Assembly (NCBI RefSeq): GCF_001647085.1
Contig: NZ_CP015520.1
Location: forward strand, 124,001-188,000
Direction of reading: 5' to 3'
Source: Thermococcus piezophilus
GTDB taxonomy: Archaea; Methanobacteriota_B; Thermococci; Thermococcales; Thermococcaceae
Length of the DNA: 64,000 nt
Shown: positions 26,809 through 37,500 of the stretch, piece after piece
How positions within the stretch are numbered: the first letter of the stretch is position 1
Layout of the letters: each line of letters opens with the position of its first letter
Made by a program: the position numbers and the translations under genes
The notes under the pieces: generated by a model
Databases searched by the model: none
What the model saw: the letters and a program-made list of their open reading frames with translations, nothing else
Told to the model about the DNA's origin: nothing

Positions 26809-28507
26809 ATGGCAACACTTGGACTGTGGTATCTTATGTGGGACAGACAGAACTTCAGAAATCTTAGTAGAATACCAAGGGAACACCAAGATGCATGATG
26901 TCCAGAAAAACATACAAGAGAGCGGAATAAGTCATCTTGTGATACTCAACACTGGAACAGAAGCGCCACATGGGGAGGGTCGAGATATAATATATACTGG
27001 GATCCCAAGGATGACGCATATGCACTTTCAGAATTTCTAAGTGGCAACATAATAATGCCGTATTATGCGGGAATCCTGTTTTATAAATACCTGGAGAACT
27101 GCAGTTCTCCAAGCTGTACTCTGACGGATAACAGAGGACTAGAATATTGGAAGGGATGGGTCAGATTATTTATGAAGTCTTCCGATCCAAATCTTAAGGA
27201 ATTCCACTGGAATTACGAGTCTCCAATGATGTTCCCAGTAGATGCAGTGGGAGATTTATGGGGGACAGTAATCTCAAAATTAGTCAGCATAATACATAGG
27301 GAAAGCTTTGAGTTCATATGGATACCTATATGCACTACACGTCTGAATCCGAGATAAAGAAGACAAGAGTATTTGATCGTACGAACATCACGCCGCGTAT
27401 TATTTTAACTGGGTGTTTCTTCAGCCTAATAACTATCAGGGGAGGTTCTTCCCAGCAGAAAGTTCAACATTACAAACTTGAAAAAAGCATGTTGATGATA
27501 CCGAAAGAGATCTCCATGATTCAAAATGTGTTCTCCTTGGCGTCGATTATGACTACTATGAGGAGGCTGGCCATTTTTCAGAAGGAATCCTTAGACCAAT
27601 ATTGCCTTTGGAGTTACTTCGTCTTCTACGTTAAATAGAGTGGCGGCTATTATGTTAATTTCACAGGGTTTACTGGGTATGAACCTCTATCTTTAACCTT
27701 TTACAGAGGATGATTCTACCTTTTTAGTCCTACCAATGTTCACGTGGAGTTTCCTATAAGAGACCCTCTTGTTGCCGATACCCTTCTCATACTCTACCAT
27801 CACGACGGAATATTCTAGAAGCTTGGAGAAGTGCCATGGCTTGATGAGATAAATATTTCAATGCATTATATCCTGCTCTTCGAGGAGTCAGGTGGAACAC
27901 GGATTCTTTATAGAAATAGATGACTCGGTTAAGCTTGTTATTGCTGGAGACAACATAACCTTAAAGGGCCAGGTCAACATGACTGGCTTTTCCTTTCATC
28001 TTAGAACCTCGCTAAACAAAGTGTGTATTCGCCCGGTAGTCATGGGATTACGTACTCTTTTCCCCCGTCCCACTATAGAATCGCCTTGGAAGAGCTGGAG
28101 ACAACGTTTGAACCAGTCAATCTCTCCTGCGATATCCTCTTTGGGGTGGCCTTTTGGTAGTCCCCCAAGTATTGGGGGTTGGTTTTGCCAATGACAGCGT
28201 GTTGATACAGCCCAACACTAACTACCATACAGGGGTACCAGTAATCGTTCTGCATCCCGATCAGAGACGTTCTCAAAAACCACTAAAGGTTTCTCTATAC
28301 CTTTACGAGAAAGGACGCATTGAGGAACTACCTCTTTTCCAAGTTTCAGAAGAGGGGGTGAGAGTCTTGACCCCACCCATAAAGTATAGCAGGATAGTTC
28401 ACAAAGAACGGTACCAGACTCAAACGGGAATATTCTTTATGCTCTTTTTGGTGGTTCTGGTGTTTATGCTCGTGACCTCTATATGCAAGAAAAGGGTAGG
28501 ATCATGA
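26809..28507 (+). pseudogene. DUF4855-like surface protein, multiply frameshifted
   Basis: A single large gene is recognisable only by stitching frames. From the ATG at 26809: GLWYLMWDRQNFRNLS, then by frameshift KNIQESGISHLVIL, then HWNRSATWGGSRYN through EFLSGNIIMPYYAG to FEFIWIP (ending 27354), then MHYTSESEIK, then YYFNWVFLQPNNYQGRFFP and GVDYDYYEEAG. Further pieces are FFIEIDDSVKLVIAGDNITLKG (27892-), SHYRIALEELETTFEP, and a final frame (28154-28507) that ends in one membrane helix (IFFMLFLVVLVFMLV). The pattern WYL...W, PYY and FIWIP fits DUF4855, a glycosidase-like family. Base composition is AT-richer than the neighbours, pointing to transfer. At least seven lesions mean it is dead. 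Confidence 0.65.
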
Positions 28508-28551
28508 TGAGATCAAGGACCTTACTCCAAATGGCAAAAACTTGGAAAGAA

Positions 28552-28791
28552 TCAAACCTCACTGAGAACTTTAAATAAAACTTTTCCTTCACCCACAATC
28601 TTCATGAGATCCTTAACGAGCTTTTTACCGTTATCTGCTTCAATCTCCATCCTGATTTCACTTATACCCTCTGCGTCAGGCGGGAAGAAGTGTATGTCGC
28701 GAATCTTGCCCCTAACATTTTCATACAACCGGCCTAAAATTTTTCCCCTGCCCTCATAGGGCAATCTTATGTTAAGTTCAACAATTTGCAT
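28552..28791 (-). CDS. small ACT-like or ferredoxin-fold protein, function unknown
   Basis: The product is 79 residues from the ATG at 28791, preceded by GGTGATGAGT. The pattern strand-helix-strand-strand-helix-strand (MQIVELNIRLP, GRGKILGRLYENV, IRDIHFFPPDA, SEIRMEIEAD, KKLVKDLMKIV, VLFKVLSEV) suits an ACT/NIL-type ferredoxin fold, suggesting small-molecule sensing or dimerisation. No family name assigned. Confidence 0.65.
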   Translation of the reverse strand: MQIVELNIRLPYEGRGKILGRLYENVRGKIRDIHFFPPDAEGISEIRMEIEADNGKKLVKDLMKIVGEGKVLFKVLSEV

Positions 28792-28943
28792 ACTCATCAC
28801 CGCTTTATTTTATGAAAGAAGGTCTATATAACCTTTTTCATGAGCGTAGATTATCAAATCTCATCAGGAATATTCTCGGAGGTTATGAAAAGCCACCGCA
28901 AGACTTTTCTTTTATCGTTTCGATTTTTATCTTGGTGATGCCC

Positions 28944-29786
28944 ATGCGTGCTTTTATCTCCGTCGATCTTGAGGGGCTCCCCTACATCGTCAGCAGGGAG
29001 CACCTCTTCGTTAAAGGGGCCCTCTACAACGAGGCCAGAAGGATAGCGACCGAAATAGTTAAAGTAACCGCAGAAGCCCTCCACAGGAACGGCTTCGATG
29101 AGGTCGTAGTTGCCGACAGCCACGGCCCGATGGTAAACGTCATCCAGGGGGAAATGCCCGAGTACGTAGAGCTCGTTAGGGGCTTTCCAAGGCCCCTGAG
29201 CATGGTGGCCTTCGCCAAGGGAAGCGATGCAGCGCTCTTCATCGGCTACCACACCAAAGCCGGAACGAGCTACGCAACCTTTGACCACACATACAGCGGG
29301 GCTTCGATAGACAGGCTCGAGATAAACGGCGTCGAGGTCAGCGAGTTCCTCCTGAACGCTTACCTCCTCGGGAGCTGGGGAGTTCCCGTAATCCTCGTCG
29401 GAGGTGACAGGAGGCTCATCGAGGAGGACGTTAAGAGGTTCGCCCCGTGGGTTGAGGGAGTGGCATTCAAAGAATCGCCCTCACGCTATGCAGCCAAAAG
29501 TCCAAGCATGGTGAGGCTCAGAGGGGAGCTCCAGGAGGGGATTGCCAGGGCCGTTGAGAGGCTCAAGAACGGTGAGGCAAAGCCGCTGAAAACGGAGGAG
29601 CCAGTGAACGTTAGGGTCCGCTTCCTGAGAAGCGACATGGCAGATACCGCTGAACTTCTCCCGTTCATCAAGAGACTGGACGGAAAGACTGTCGAGTTCG
29701 AGGCAGAGACCGTTGAAGAGGCCTACAGGGTCTTTGAGCTGCTGACCCTCGCGGCGGCTGGAGTGAACGCCATCGTCACGAGGTAA
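28944..29786 (+). CDS. M55 family D-aminopeptidase (DppA-like)
   Basis: The product is 280 residues. The family's zinc ligands are visible: D8 and E10 (SVDLEG), the histidine in VVADSHGPM, the histidine in FIGYHTKAG, and the later DHTYSG block. GGTGATG just before the ATG at 28944 rules out the upstream in-frame codons. It likely cleaves N-terminal D-residues or other small peptides in the cytosol. Confidence 0.9.
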   Translation: MRAFISVDLEGLPYIVSREHLFVKGALYNEARRIATEIVKVTAEALHRNGFDEVVVADSHGPMVNVIQGEMPEYVELVRGFPRPLSMVAFAKGSDAALFIGYHTKAGTSYATFDHTYSGASIDRLEINGVEVSEFLLNAYLLGSWGVPVILVGGDRRLIEEDVKRFAPWVEGVAFKESPSRYAAKSPSMVRLRGELQEGIARAVERLKNGEAKPLKTEEPVNVRVRFLRSDMADTAELLPFIKRLDGKTVEFEAETVEEAYRVFELLTLAAAGVNAIVTR

Positions 29787-29815
29787 AGCTTAAGCTTGGA
29801 AGGGAGAAACTCTAA

Positions 29816-29890
29816 ACGCCCCCGGGAAACCGCGGGGAGGAGAGCGCCTCGGCGAGCTGTGACCTCCCTTCGCTCCCAGGGGGCACACTA
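29816..29890 (+). ncRNA. candidate H/ACA-like guide RNA
   Basis: A long GC-rich hairpin lies in a gene-free gap. GCCCCC (29818-29823) pairs with GGGGGC (29879-29884), and the trinucleotide ACA follows at once (29885-29887). Above it are GGGA/TCCC, an internal loop, the stem GGGAGG/CCTCCC, and an apical part with an AGA/TGTGA bulge pair and a CGC-CTCG-GCG tip, resembling the kink-turn bound by L7Ae. The upper stem ends 16 bases before ACA, within the 14-16 range typical of pseudouridine guides. The kink-turn is not perfect (one extra A). Target unknown. Confidence 0.5.
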
Positions 29891-29943
29891 ACAGCCCTTG
29901 CCTTCGGCAAGCGCTGGCGGAATGTTGTTGACTGGTTTAATGG

Positions 29944-30215
29944 ATGGTTTTCTTCATAAGCCTATCTGACCTCAACGGGCTTAACAACATCAACTGGCTG
30001 AGCTTCCAGCCACCGGCGGAGTGGGAGCTGGTTTACAAGGAGAGCGGTGGGGAATAGAGAATGGCAACCCAATTAAAGTAAGCTTCTCAACCTTTAAGAT
30101 GAACAACTACCTCGTTTTGGTCTCCAGGACCAATGGGTACATGCCAGCAATGGATGATAGGCCAAAGGTTGCAGTAAGCGTCGGCGGCGAGACTCACAGA
30201 CCCTGTCCACTTTAA
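29944..30215 (+). pseudogene. remnant of an unidentified protein
   Basis: Two adjacent frames read as one piece: FFISLSDLNGLNNINWLSF to WELVYKESGG (29944-30057), then after a one-base shift IENGNPIKVSFSTFKMNNY to KVAVSVGGETH (about 30050-30215). The second part has the beta-strand alternation of a real protein. There is no ribosome site or full-length gene, and I do not recognise the family. It ends beside the hef stop codon on the other strand. Confidence 0.4.
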
Positions 30216-32580
30216 TCTTCCTCTACATAAGGTGCCGTTATCACCTTTCTTATCTCCCTCGCCTTCTTCGGCCCGATGCCTTCAACTTCCTGTAGCTCCT
30301 CCTCCGTGGCGGTGAAAACCCTCTCGACGTTGCCGAAGTGCTTAAGGAGCCTCTTCGCCAGGGTGGCCGAGATGTTGGGCAGACCCTCGACTATTAGCCG
30401 CTGTCTCTCGGCGAGAGTTAGGGCCTTCTTCTCGCTCCTCAGTCTTACTTCCTTCTTCCTCTCCTCCTGCTCGCGCTTGGCTAAGAGATAGACAAACTGG
30501 GCAGTTTCTTCCGGTCCAGAGGAGAAGAGTATCGGCACGCCCCAGTCGAGCGTTACGGCCGCTATAGCGCCTCTAATCGCATTGGGATGGACGTTTCTTA
30601 TGCCGTAGAGCTGCCCCTCGATGATTATCACGGGCTTCTCGTAGGCCCTCTTCAACCTCTCCACCTGGTCAAAGAGGCGGCCATCTATTATGGACTGGAT
30701 GAAGTCGTTGGCGCTCTTGCGCTCTATTCCAACCTCTTCGCTCACCACGTAATCGGCAACGTCAAGCGTTTTTACCTCAACCTCGCGCCGAGCTCCCTGA
30801 GATGCTTTGGCACGCCGCTTCTTAGCTCCCTGCTGTCAACATAAACGACTATCTCCCTTGGCTTTCTAACGAAAATGGGCTTTATCTGGAGCTTCTCGTA
30901 GATCTTCTCCTTCGAGGGCTCTGCCTTTTCAGGTTTCTCCACTTTCTCCCCAGAGAGCTTCTCAGCCCCCTCAATTCCCTCGGTTTTTTCTTCAGCCTGC
31001 TTCTTCTTGGGCTTTAGAAAAGCATCGAGGGAAGTAATCTTACCCCTCTTCATATCCTCCCTCTCCTTCATCTCGGCCTCAAGCTCACGGGCTATCTTCC
31101 TAATCGCCTCAAACATGCCCTTCTCCTTCCGCCTGGAGCTCCAGTAGTAGGCCTCGTCGCGTGTTCCTTTGGCCATGAGGATTACTACCCTTCCGGACCT
31201 GTGTCTGCCGGTCCTCCCGCGCCTCTGGATGCTCCTTATAGCAGAAGGTACGGGTTCATAGAATACGACCAAATCCACCTCGGGAACGTCCAGGCCCTCC
31301 TCACCGACGCTTGTGGCGGCCAGAACGCTGAACTCCCCGCGTGAGAACCTCTCGAGAACTTCTTTCTGCTGCTTCTGGCTCATTCCTTTGTCGTTGCTCC
31401 TGCTTGCCTGGCCTATGAAGCGCTCGGCGCTGATTCCCATGCCCCTCAGCTCTTCCACTATCTTCTTACCCGTGTCCCGGTAGTTCGTGAAGACGATTAT
31501 CTTAGAGTTCGGCTTTTTGCTCAGCTGCTCCTTGACGAGCTCCTTCAGTTTCTCCATCTTTGGGTGATCTATGCCAAGCTCCTTCGCCTGGACGAGGATG
31601 TAGATAATCTTCCTCATGCGGGGGTCATCCATAAGCTCTCTGCTCGATTTCGTTCTCTTGTCCTCGCGGAGCTTTTTGAGGTAGGCCTGCAGAGCCGTCA
31701 AACCCTGCGTTTCCAGGAGCTCAATCGCGTGCTGGAGCTTGACTGCTTTAGCCTGGTACATCCTCAGCCTTCCAATCTCGTAGTTGCCCTTTGCTACCTC
31801 CGCGTTTATCTTCGAGCCCGCCTGGAGAACCTCTCTCTTCGAGATATCTGGCGAATAAGAACTGACCAGCCCAAACTGGGCGAGGGGCTTTAGGCTCTCC
31901 TTAAGCATCTCCCTAAGCAGGGAGCGAACCTCCTTGTAGATGCTAGGGAGCTCTACCTTAACCCACTCAAAGGCCACCCTTTGGACGTAGGGCTTCACGT
32001 CGGGCGAGTTCTCAGTTCTAACCTCGACGTGCTCGATGCCGAGGTTTTCGATTATCTCCCTTATCCTTCCCTCGTCGCTTCCAGGTGAGGCCGTTAAGCC
32101 AAGGACGAGGGGATTTCTGGCGGTGTTGAGGTATTCCTTAGCTATGAAAACGTAGGCATAGTTGCCCACTGCCCGGTGGGCCTCATCTAAGACGAGCAGG
32201 ACAACATCCTCAAGAGAAATCCGCCCCGTTAAAACGTCGTTCTCTATCGTTTGCGGAGTTGCCGTGATTACGACGCTCTTCTCCCAGATTTCGGCCCTCT
32301 CCTTCGGGGAAAGCTCGCCCGTGAGAACGTTTATCTTATCTGCTGGGAGGTTGAAAAGCTTTCTGAAGCTCTCAGCGTGCTGAACCGCGAGCGGCTTCGT
32401 CGGAGCGAGCATAAGGATTTTGCCACTGTATTTGGAGAGGCGGTAGTCTGCTATGAGCATGGCGATGAGAGTCTTTCCCAACCCTGTCGGCAGGACAACG
32501 AGGCAGTTCTTTTCCTTACACCGTACGTAGATGACCTCCTGATAAACCCTGGGCTGGATGAGATCCCTGCGGAGATACAT
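30212..32580 (-). CDS. hef: Hef: XPF/FANCM-type helicase-nuclease, split by a frameshift
   Basis: The N-terminal part (32580 to 30772, about 602 residues) is an SF2 helicase: TGLGKT Walker A, LDEAHRA, TASPGSDEGRI, IVFTNYRDT, ATSVGEEGLDVPEVDLVV and QRRGRTGRH. It ends with the opening of the nuclease domain (VVYVDSRELRSGVPKHL). The next frame continues with the XPF nuclease motif GIERKSANDFIQSI (the ERKxxxD signature) and tandem helix-hairpin-helix motifs (LPNISATLAKRLLKHFG, EGIGPKKAREI). One base is missing near 30783-30787 (ELGA-EVEVKTLD). Hef processes stalled forks and is important in Thermococcales. GGAGGT supports the ATG at 32580. Confidence 0.9.
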
Positions 32581-32600
32581 ATTCCTACCTCCCCGGCGAA

Positions 32601-32610
32601 GTTTATAAAC
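32601..32610. promoter_or_regulatory. palindromic TATA box between hef and its divergent neighbour
   Basis: GTTTATAAAC is a perfect 10-base palindrome. It is 20-29 bases before the ATG at 32630 on the plus strand, a leaderless arrangement. On the minus strand it lies 21-30 bases before the hef start codon, too close for the GGAGGT to sit in the mRNA if this box alone were used. Confidence 0.5.
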
Positions 32611-32629
32611 TCTCGGACGAACTCCAGAC

Positions 32630-33064
32630 ATGCTCCTCACCCATCACGCGAAGGAGAGGTTAGCCAAGAGGCTCGCCAAGAGGAGAAGGCTCGAACGGAT
32701 TTATGAAAAGCTCTGGGACTTCCTCGACCGCTCCAGGAGGATAGAGGTAAACGAGAGGATAGTGATCTTCACAGATGGGAGGAAGTCCCTCATCTGCTCG
32801 AGGCTGGACTGCGAGAGGCTCACGCTAGAAGATATAAAGGAGCGCGTGGATGGGATAAGCAGGCCCTACGAGTGCATCTTTCTCGATGACAAGCTCGTGA
32901 GGGAAACACTCCCGAGAAAGTTCCTCGAGCTAATTCCTGAGGGTAAATACTGCTTCTACCTCAACAGAGAGAAGCGCTCGCTGTACGTTGGCAGTGAAGA
33001 GCCCTTGCTGGCGATAACACTGAGACCTGCGAAGAGAGAAGAGAGGGGAGCGAAGAGCACTTAG
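32630..33064 (+). CDS. conserved hypothetical protein
   Basis: The product is 144 residues, very basic at the N-terminus ([30 protein letters not shown]), followed by an alpha/beta part ([31 protein letters not shown]). No catalytic motif recognised. The N-terminal basic helices may bind nucleic acid; this is a guess from charge. It is divergent from hef and probably read from a leaderless mRNA. Confidence 0.65.
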   Translation: MLLTHHAKERLAKRLAKRRRLERIYEKLWDFLDRSRRIEVNERIVIFTDGRKSLICSRLDCERLTLEDIKERVDGISRPYECIFLDDKLVRETLPRKFLELIPEGKYCFYLNREKRSLYVGSEEPLLAITLRPAKREERGAKST

Positions 33065-33099
33065 GTGATGGGGGCGTAACTTAGTAACGGTGCCATAAC

Positions 33100-33380
33100 T
33101 TATACTCCGTGTTCTGAGCCAAACGTCACTATTCTCAAGATCATTACGAAAGGCTACAACCGTTGGAAGCTGATAAAGGACTACGTTGAACGCGGCGGGA
33201 AGAGGATTCCCAACCTAAGGTTATAGAAAAATACGAAATTAAAGTCGGTCTAGAGGAGGGAATTAAAAAGCCCGTTATAGGCTCTCCAAATCCAGATAAA
33301 GCCATAGAATACATTGAAACGGCAGAAAAAACGCTCGAAGAAGACTTCAACAATCTTAAACTTTTAACATTAACCTGTTG
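33100..33380 (+). pseudogene. remnant of an unidentified protein upstream of carA
   Basis: Two pieces in different frames look like protein: TILKIITKGYNRWKLIKDYV to RGGKRIPNL (33127-33225) and KYEIKVGLEEGIKKPVIG to EKTLEEDFNNLKLL (33225-33368). A broken gene with AT-richer composition like the carAB block is likely. The family is not recognised. Confidence 0.35.
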
Positions 33381-33458
33381 ATATTAGCATTGCAAAAATG
33401 AATAATTGGGCGGATTTACGTCTATAATTATGAGAGCAAAAATTAGTGGGTGATCTAA

Positions 33459-34580
33459 GTGAAAGCTTATCTTTTATTAGAAGATGGGACAATTGTAGAA
33501 GGAAAAGGCTTTGGAGCTGAGGGAGTCAAGTTCGGAGAGGTAGTCTTTACAACAGCAATGGTCGGTTATCCAGAGTCATTAACGGATCCATCATACAAGG
33601 GACAAATTTTGGTCACCACTTATCCACTAATTGGAAACTATGGCGTGCCAGGTAAAGAAATTTAGGGAAAATGGCATTCCCCTTCACTACGAGTCAGATA
33701 AAATTCAAGTTGAAGGTTACGTGAGTTCAAAACTCATGCGACCAAGCCACTGGGCAAGCGAAATGAGCCTAAACGAGTGGCTCAAAAAAGAAGGAATTCC
33801 AGGGATAGAGGGCGTTGATACAAGAGCGTTAGTTAAGAAGATAAGGGAAAAGGAGTCATGATGGGAGCTTTAGCTGTTGGTGATTATGAGAAGGAAGAGC
33901 TTGGAAAGATCATGGAGAAGGTCAGAAAGCTAAGTTATGATGAAGCAAATTTTGTCGATAAGGTGACCCCAAAAGAAATAACAATTCATGGACCTAAAAA
34001 AGCAGATAAGACCGTTGTTGTGGTTGATTGTGGAGCTAAGTATGGCATTCTGCGAGAATTCTTAAAGAGAGGCTTTAAGGTCATAAGGATACCTTACACA
34101 TATGACCTAATAACGGCCTTCGAGGAATTTAACGCCGATGGGATATTCCTAAGCAACGGCCCAGGAAATCCAGCTCTGCTGGAGACGTTGGTGGAGAAGG
34201 TTAAAGCTGTAATTGAGTACAATGTGCCTACAATGGGAATATGCTTGGGCAACCAAATACTAGCTTTGGCTGACGGTGCAGAGATTTACAAGCTTAAATA
34301 CGGTCACAGAGGAATTAATAAACCCGTAAAAGACTTAAAAACAGGAAAAGTCTTTGTAACGACGCAAAACCATGGCTACGCGGTAAAACCCGAGAGCTTG
34401 AACGAATTTAAAGTCTGGATGATTAATCTCGACGATAAAAGCGTTGAGGGAATTTATCACCCAAATAAACCGATTATAGCGACTCAGTTCCACCCCGAGG
34501 CTTCTCCAGGTCCTTTAGATTCTACTTGGGTCTTTGACCTTTTTGCAAAACTAATCGAAGGTGATGCTCATGGTTTCTAA
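33459..34580 (+). pseudogene. carA: carbamoyl-phosphate synthase small subunit, two frameshifts
   Basis: Three frames join into a CarA of about 373 residues. The N-terminal domain starts [19 protein letters not shown]. The first break is an extra T in a TTT run at 33661-33663 (GVPGKEI then RENGIPLHYES). The second is a missing A in the run at 33848-33851 (KKIREK then GVMMGALAVGD). The glutaminase domain is intact: SNGPGNPA, the nucleophile cysteine in GICLGNQ (H is more usual than N in that motif), KYGHRGINKPVKD, TTQNHGYAV and QFHPEASPGP. It would supply ammonia to CarB for arginine and pyrimidine synthesis. Confidence 0.85.
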
Positions 34581-37500
34581 AGTCTTAGTTTTGGGTTCTG
34601 GTGCAATAAAGATTGGTGAGGCTGCTGAATTCGACTACAGCGGAAGTCAGGCATTAAAAGCCCTAAAAGAGGAAGGCATTGAAACTATATTAGTAAATCC
34701 GAACGTTGCTACAATCCAGACTAGCCATGAGATGGCTGACAAAGTTTACCTCCTTCCTCTGGATGTCAAATTTGTTGAGGAGATTATAAAGAAAGAGAAA
34801 ACGGATGGAATTTTGTTAGGCTTTGGCGGGCAAAGCGCCTTATCTTTGGGTGTAGCACTTTATGAAAGCGGAATTTTAGATAAATACGGTGTTAAAGTCC
34901 TTGGGACACCCATAGAAGGCATAAAGAAAGCCTTGGATAGAGAAAGGTTTAGGGAGACAATGATAAAAGCCGGTCTTCCAATACCACCAAGCGGAGCGGC
35001 TAAAAGCGTTGAAGAAGCAATTGAAATAGCGGAGAAGATTGGCTTCCCTGTCATCGTTAGGGTGAGCTTTAACCTCGGTGGTAGGGGTTCTTTCGTTGCT
35101 TGGAACAGGGGGGAGTTTGAAAACTATATCATTAGGGCTTTCGCTCAGAGTGAGGTTGGCGAGGTTTTGGTCGAGAAATACCTCTATCATTGGAAGGAAA
35201 TAGAGTTTGAAGTTGTGAGGGATAAAAACGGAAATGCCGTTGCCGTTGCATGCTTGGAGAACTTTGACCCGATGGGAGTCCATACTGGAGATTCCATAGT
35301 TATTGCTCCTTCTCAAACTCTCACCAACAGAGAGTATCAAATTCTAAGGAGCGCGGCAATAAAGGTCGCTGAAGCAACAGGTTTAGTTGGCGAGTGTAAT
35401 GTTCAGCTGGCCTTAAATCCAAAATCAGAGGAGTTTTACATAATTGAGACAAATCCAAGAATGAGCCGCTCATCTGCGTTAGCGAGCAAGGTAACGGGTT
35501 ACCCCTTAGCATATATAGCGGCGAAGCTTGCTTTGGGCTATACCTTAGATGAGCTATTAAACGGTGTGACTGGAGTTACCACAGCGGCTTTTGAACCGAG
35601 CTTGGATTATGTTGTCGTTAAGGTTCCGAGATGGGACTTAGAGAAGTTTGAAAACGCAAACAATAGGATAAATTCAGAGATGAAGAGCATTGGAGAAGTT
35701 ATGGCAATAGGGCGGAACTTACATGAGGCATTCCAAAAAGCAATTAGAATGGTTGATATCGGGGATGAACTGATTGGTGAATATTACGAAAGGGATGAGC
35801 CCTTGGAGGAGGTCATGAAGAGAATAAGGAACTATGAGCCTTATGTGCCAATGCATATAGCCAAAGCATTAAAGCTTGGGGCAGGCGTTAATGAGATTTA
35901 TGAAATCACTGGAATAGACCGCTTTTATCTCTACATAATCGAAGACCTCGTTAGAATGGCGGAAGAATTGAAAAAGAACCCAACTGAAGAGCTCATAAGC
36001 GAAGAAGCTCGGCTTCAGCGATAAGCAAATAGAGAGGTTAGTGGGTAAGAAGTTAAAGGAATTCAAGAAGCCAAAAATCTTCGTGAAGCAGATTGACACT
36101 CTGGCTGGAGAATTCCCTGCAAAGACAAATTATCTGTACATGACCTATGATGCCCAAGAAAACGACATCCCTCACACGGAAAAGCCAAAAGTTTTGATTT
36201 TAGGTGCTGGAGTCTTCAGGATAGGTGTTAGCGTTGAGTTCGATTGGGCAGTTGTGAATTTCGCAAATTCAGCAAAAAAGAGGGGCTATGAGGTTATCGT
36301 GCTTAATTATAATCCCGAAACAGTTTCAACAGACTGGGACATTAATGATAAGCTCTATTTCGAGGAGATAACCCTCGAGAGAGTTTTGGACATCTACAAG
36401 TTTGAGAAGCCGGAAGGTGTCGTTGCCTTTGCTGGCGGACAGTTAGCTAATTCCTTGGCTAAAAAGCTTGAGCAGAATGGAGTTAGGCTTTTGGGAACGA
36501 GGGGAATGAGTGTTGATGTAGCTGAAAACAGGGCCAAGTTCTCCAAACTCCTCGAAGATTTGGGAATAAAGCAGCCACCCTGGACAGCTGCGAAAAGCCT
36601 TAGAGAGGTTCTAAAGTTCGCTGAGGAAGTTGGGTATCCGGTTATGATAAGGCCAAGCTACGTTTTGAGCGGAACTGCAATGAAAGTTGCCTACAATGAG
36701 AAAGGGCTGAGAGAATACCTCTCCTTAGCGGCGAAGGTATCTCCAGAACATCCTGTGGTAGTTTCAAAATTCTTAGATGCCATGGAAGCTGAGATGGATG
36801 CTGTGTCAGATGGAAGAAGAGTTGTCGGTGTTAATTTGGAGCATGTAGAAAAAGCTGGTGTTCACAGTGGAGATGCCACAATGGTTAAACCATACCGCTA
36901 TCTACAACCCAAGCAAGTTAAAAAGATGCAGGAAATCGCTTTAGAGCTTGCTTTGGCTTTAGGAATTAGGGGGCCGTTCAACATACAGTTCTTGATAAAC
37001 GAGACGTCTATGTCCTTGAACTAAACTTAAGAACGAGCAGATCACTGCCATTCTCAAGCAAGGCAAGAGGCGTAAATTTAATGGAGTTAGCGGCTCAGGC
37101 AGTAGTTGATGGAAAGCTCTCAATTGGTGAGGAGTACAAGTACTATGAAATACCTCTGAAGGCTTTCGCTGTGAAAAGTCCACAGTTCTCGTGGTCTTAG
37201 CTCCAAAACGCTTATCCCTTCTTCGGCCCAGAAATGCGTTCCACGGGAGAGGTGGCCGCTCTCGGTAGCGAATTCGAGGATGCACTGCTTAAGAGCTGGC
37301 TTTCAGTGAAGCCGAACAGAATGCCCGAAAAGAGTGTATTGATTTATGGCTATGGAAAAGATAAGCTAAGCGAAACAGCTAAGATTCTTGAATCTCTCGG
37401 CTACGAAGTATTTACGCTTGAAGATGCTTTAAGCATTGGAAAGCCAATAAGCAAAGAAAAGGCAATAGCGTTAATGAAAAACAGTAAGATCGACTTGGTA

